Shown here in pieces: positions 15,401 through 15,649 of a DNA stretch of 15,649 nucleotides. The notes under the pieces were generated by a model. It saw only the letters and a list, made by a program, of their open reading frames with translations. It had not been told where the DNA came from and did no database searches. The DNA comes from Gammaproteobacteria bacterium. Its GTDB lineage: Bacteria > Pseudomonadota > Gammaproteobacteria > Xanthomonadales > Marinicellaceae. Each line of letters opens with the position of its first letter. Positions within the stretch are counted from its first letter, which is position 1. A program made the translations under genes and the position numbers. The stretch spans positions 1 to 15,649 of the forward strand of contig JAUHXW010000024.1 of the NCBI GenBank assembly GCA_030426705.1, given 5' to 3'.

Positions 15401-15649
15401 AGGTTGATGTGCCTTCCGTTTTAAATGGTTCGTCAGTGACTGTTACTTTTGATGTTTTGATCAGCGCAACTGCGCCTTCTGGCTCAGTTTTACCCAATAC
15501 TGCAGCTGCCATTGGTTCAAGTTTACCAGGCGCTGATCCTAATGAGCGTGACTATGGACCTGTCACTGATGATGCTCAGGTCAACATTGCAGCAGCTACT
15601 GTAGTTAAATCTGTATTACCAGCAACCAGTACAGAACAATCTGAAGGCG
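12424..15649 (+). CDS. Very large secreted DUF11-repeat surface protein (3' end beyond window)
   Basis: The frame is open from the ATG at 12424 to the end of the window, giving 1,075 visible residues with no stop. Residues 1-19 are a Sec signal peptide (MFKAVFNLF to ASA before QTP). A less regular domain of about 160 residues follows. After it come tandem beta-sandwich modules of the DUF11/isopeptide-D2 type, each opening with a pattern like xxKxVxP, then Gly-x-x-VTYxLxV, then VxVTDxLP. Module lysines are at 183, 318, 462, 609, 769, 926 and 1062. The protein is acidic, rich in Thr, Val, Asp and Asn, and poor in Lys. It has a few Cys pairs (for example in VNCVVNSLLNVTCDS), which suits an extracellular location. 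Such proteins act in surface structure or adhesion. The anchor or sorting signal would be in the missing C-terminus. GGGG before the ATG supports the start. Confidence 0.9.
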   Translation, partial: MFKAVFNLFLWLFVFAASAQTPVVVPSADESDFPGASVCNTVTLTNTGAPGFGPYLRLTIPDGLTLDSITLFGTSVSANTVGVFPAAPGNQLTDPITGDSVTGPEGETFVIVQPPIGSVTTGGAALEFEICFDIDPTATVNVPLNVSVTPVYEFGDTATGDNGPIVGAGQNFNITPILVQFEKQASAPEAERPPGPSWPVTYDLVVTVAPNNTIDNLDINDVLPPQFVLDINDVSVIGGVNCVVNSLLNVTCDSVNGTGGNDLEISYTGYYSDVLDESNCSVDSAVNNATLDGLFNANPIPQESATSMVSIENMTIQKSVSPGEVSPGATLTYNLNVQLSDYADANSVTVTDVLPDGVTYIGNVTTNFGAITPTVFPDTPAVGQTTVTFDVTAVTGNITNGSNLNISYQSTVDQNYAGGGAVLANDFLTNSVNMGYDLVQGAAACSNASAATTNIVPIDIDKEVITTGPYVPNDTVTYRLTLQVPSGDTNGVVFTDYFPLPVFDVSDIDLTFGNDVRWSPTDTLGLTPTSIVVDLPTNSLRIEWPNISTVSPQVLSVDVDVRVTDDPFADNLSLANLLQVRTENSTATVETAVDPVLVQIRAPELVLTKGVSASSQGVIAPAPSTLPIDGDLTDVDANDQVTFVITVENQGGASAFDVLITDPSISQLVNCTIDSVTDGGGTPLVFTGDLVAGISLSNPLTANDGTIGAPYGTDTALVTMSCDIDAAVEIGSTFTNTATATYASGSGAVSFPAVTDTADVSLLAPTMNKTILSVTPDVDGVNNTVTIGEIIEYQVEITLPEGVASNATLVDLLDNGLTFYSFDSLTASSGDITTDVAGGFANVISSATQLGTRNGNIDFGNLTNANTNNSLAETLTVVYRVLVNDVAVNNDGVNRNNRADFTTDETFVRDNAPNRRIREPLITMSKNVNPMSADAGDVVTYTVVMSNTGNSPAFDVVISDPISDPNLTLVVGTISTTDGVITTGNTVGDTSVQVDVPSVLNGSSVTVTFDVLISATAPSGSVLPNTAAAIGSSLPGADPNERDYGPVTDDAQVNIAAATVVKSVLPATSTEQSEG
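12970..15649 (+). repeat. Tandem DUF11-like modules, period about 135-160 residues
   Basis: The module-opening lysine codons are at 12970, 13375, 13807, 14248, 14728, 15199 and 15607, so the spacing is 135, 144, 147, 160, 157 and 136 residues. The modules share the strand pattern but little exact DNA identity, so they are old duplications. The seventh module is cut by the window edge. Confidence 0.75.

Noticed and set aside
12693..15512. Several minus-strand open frames inside the DUF11 gene
   Set aside because: They arise from the Thr/Val/Asp-rich codon use of the repeat protein. They lack start signals and domains.

Overview
The window reads as chromosomal DNA of a Gram-negative gammaproteobacterium of low to moderate GC. 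The evidence is the miaB–phoH(ybeZ)–ybeY gene order, a Mip/FkpA-type periplasmic isomerase, an MenA/UbiA-like membrane prenyltransferase and Sec-type signal peptides. A marine lineage such as Marinicella-like bacteria would fit the style of gene content, but this is a guess and not shown by the sequence. No tRNA, rRNA, CRISPR array, transposase or phage gene was seen.

Left part (1-4544). A minus-strand propionyl-CoA synthetase gene of the ACSS3/PrpE type enters from beyond base 1. It is broken near its 5' end by one missing base in a short homopolymer (1378-1380). Divergent from it is a large OPT-family oligopeptide transporter (1674-3710). A strong hairpin separates this from a convergent crotonase-family enoyl-CoA hydratase (3762-4544).

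Middle part (4545-8816). A secreted FKBP-type peptidyl-prolyl isomerase has its own promoter and a textbook intrinsic terminator. Next comes a tight four-gene run: a Nudix CoA diphosphatase, MiaB (tRNA ms2i6A synthase), the PhoH-like ATPase YbeZ and the endoribonuclease YbeY. Their start and stop codons overlap by 1, 8 and 8 bases. The run links tRNA modification with rRNA maturation and ribosome quality control. The usual downstream corC/lnt genes are missing at this spot.

Right-middle part (8817-12126). A probable three-gene unit holds a secreted NTF2/SnoaL-like protein, an 82-residue single-span membrane protein with a helix-turn-helix-like tail, and a UbiA-family prenyltransferase. It is followed by a gene fusing an XRE-type helix-turn-helix to a DUF805 membrane domain. 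A convergent CDF-family zinc/divalent cation exporter lies on the minus strand. The pairing of two candidate membrane-attached DNA-binding proteins around an orphan prenyltransferase is the least explained local arrangement.

Right end (12127-15649). After a 297-base intergenic region with promoters and a doubtful mini-ORF, a very large secreted surface protein begins at 12424 and runs off the window (1,075 residues visible). It is made of tandem DUF11/isopeptide-D2-like beta-sandwich modules. Each complete module has a Lys near its first strand and an Asn about 100-130 residues later, the spacing expected if modules carry internal Lys-Asn isopeptide crosslinks.
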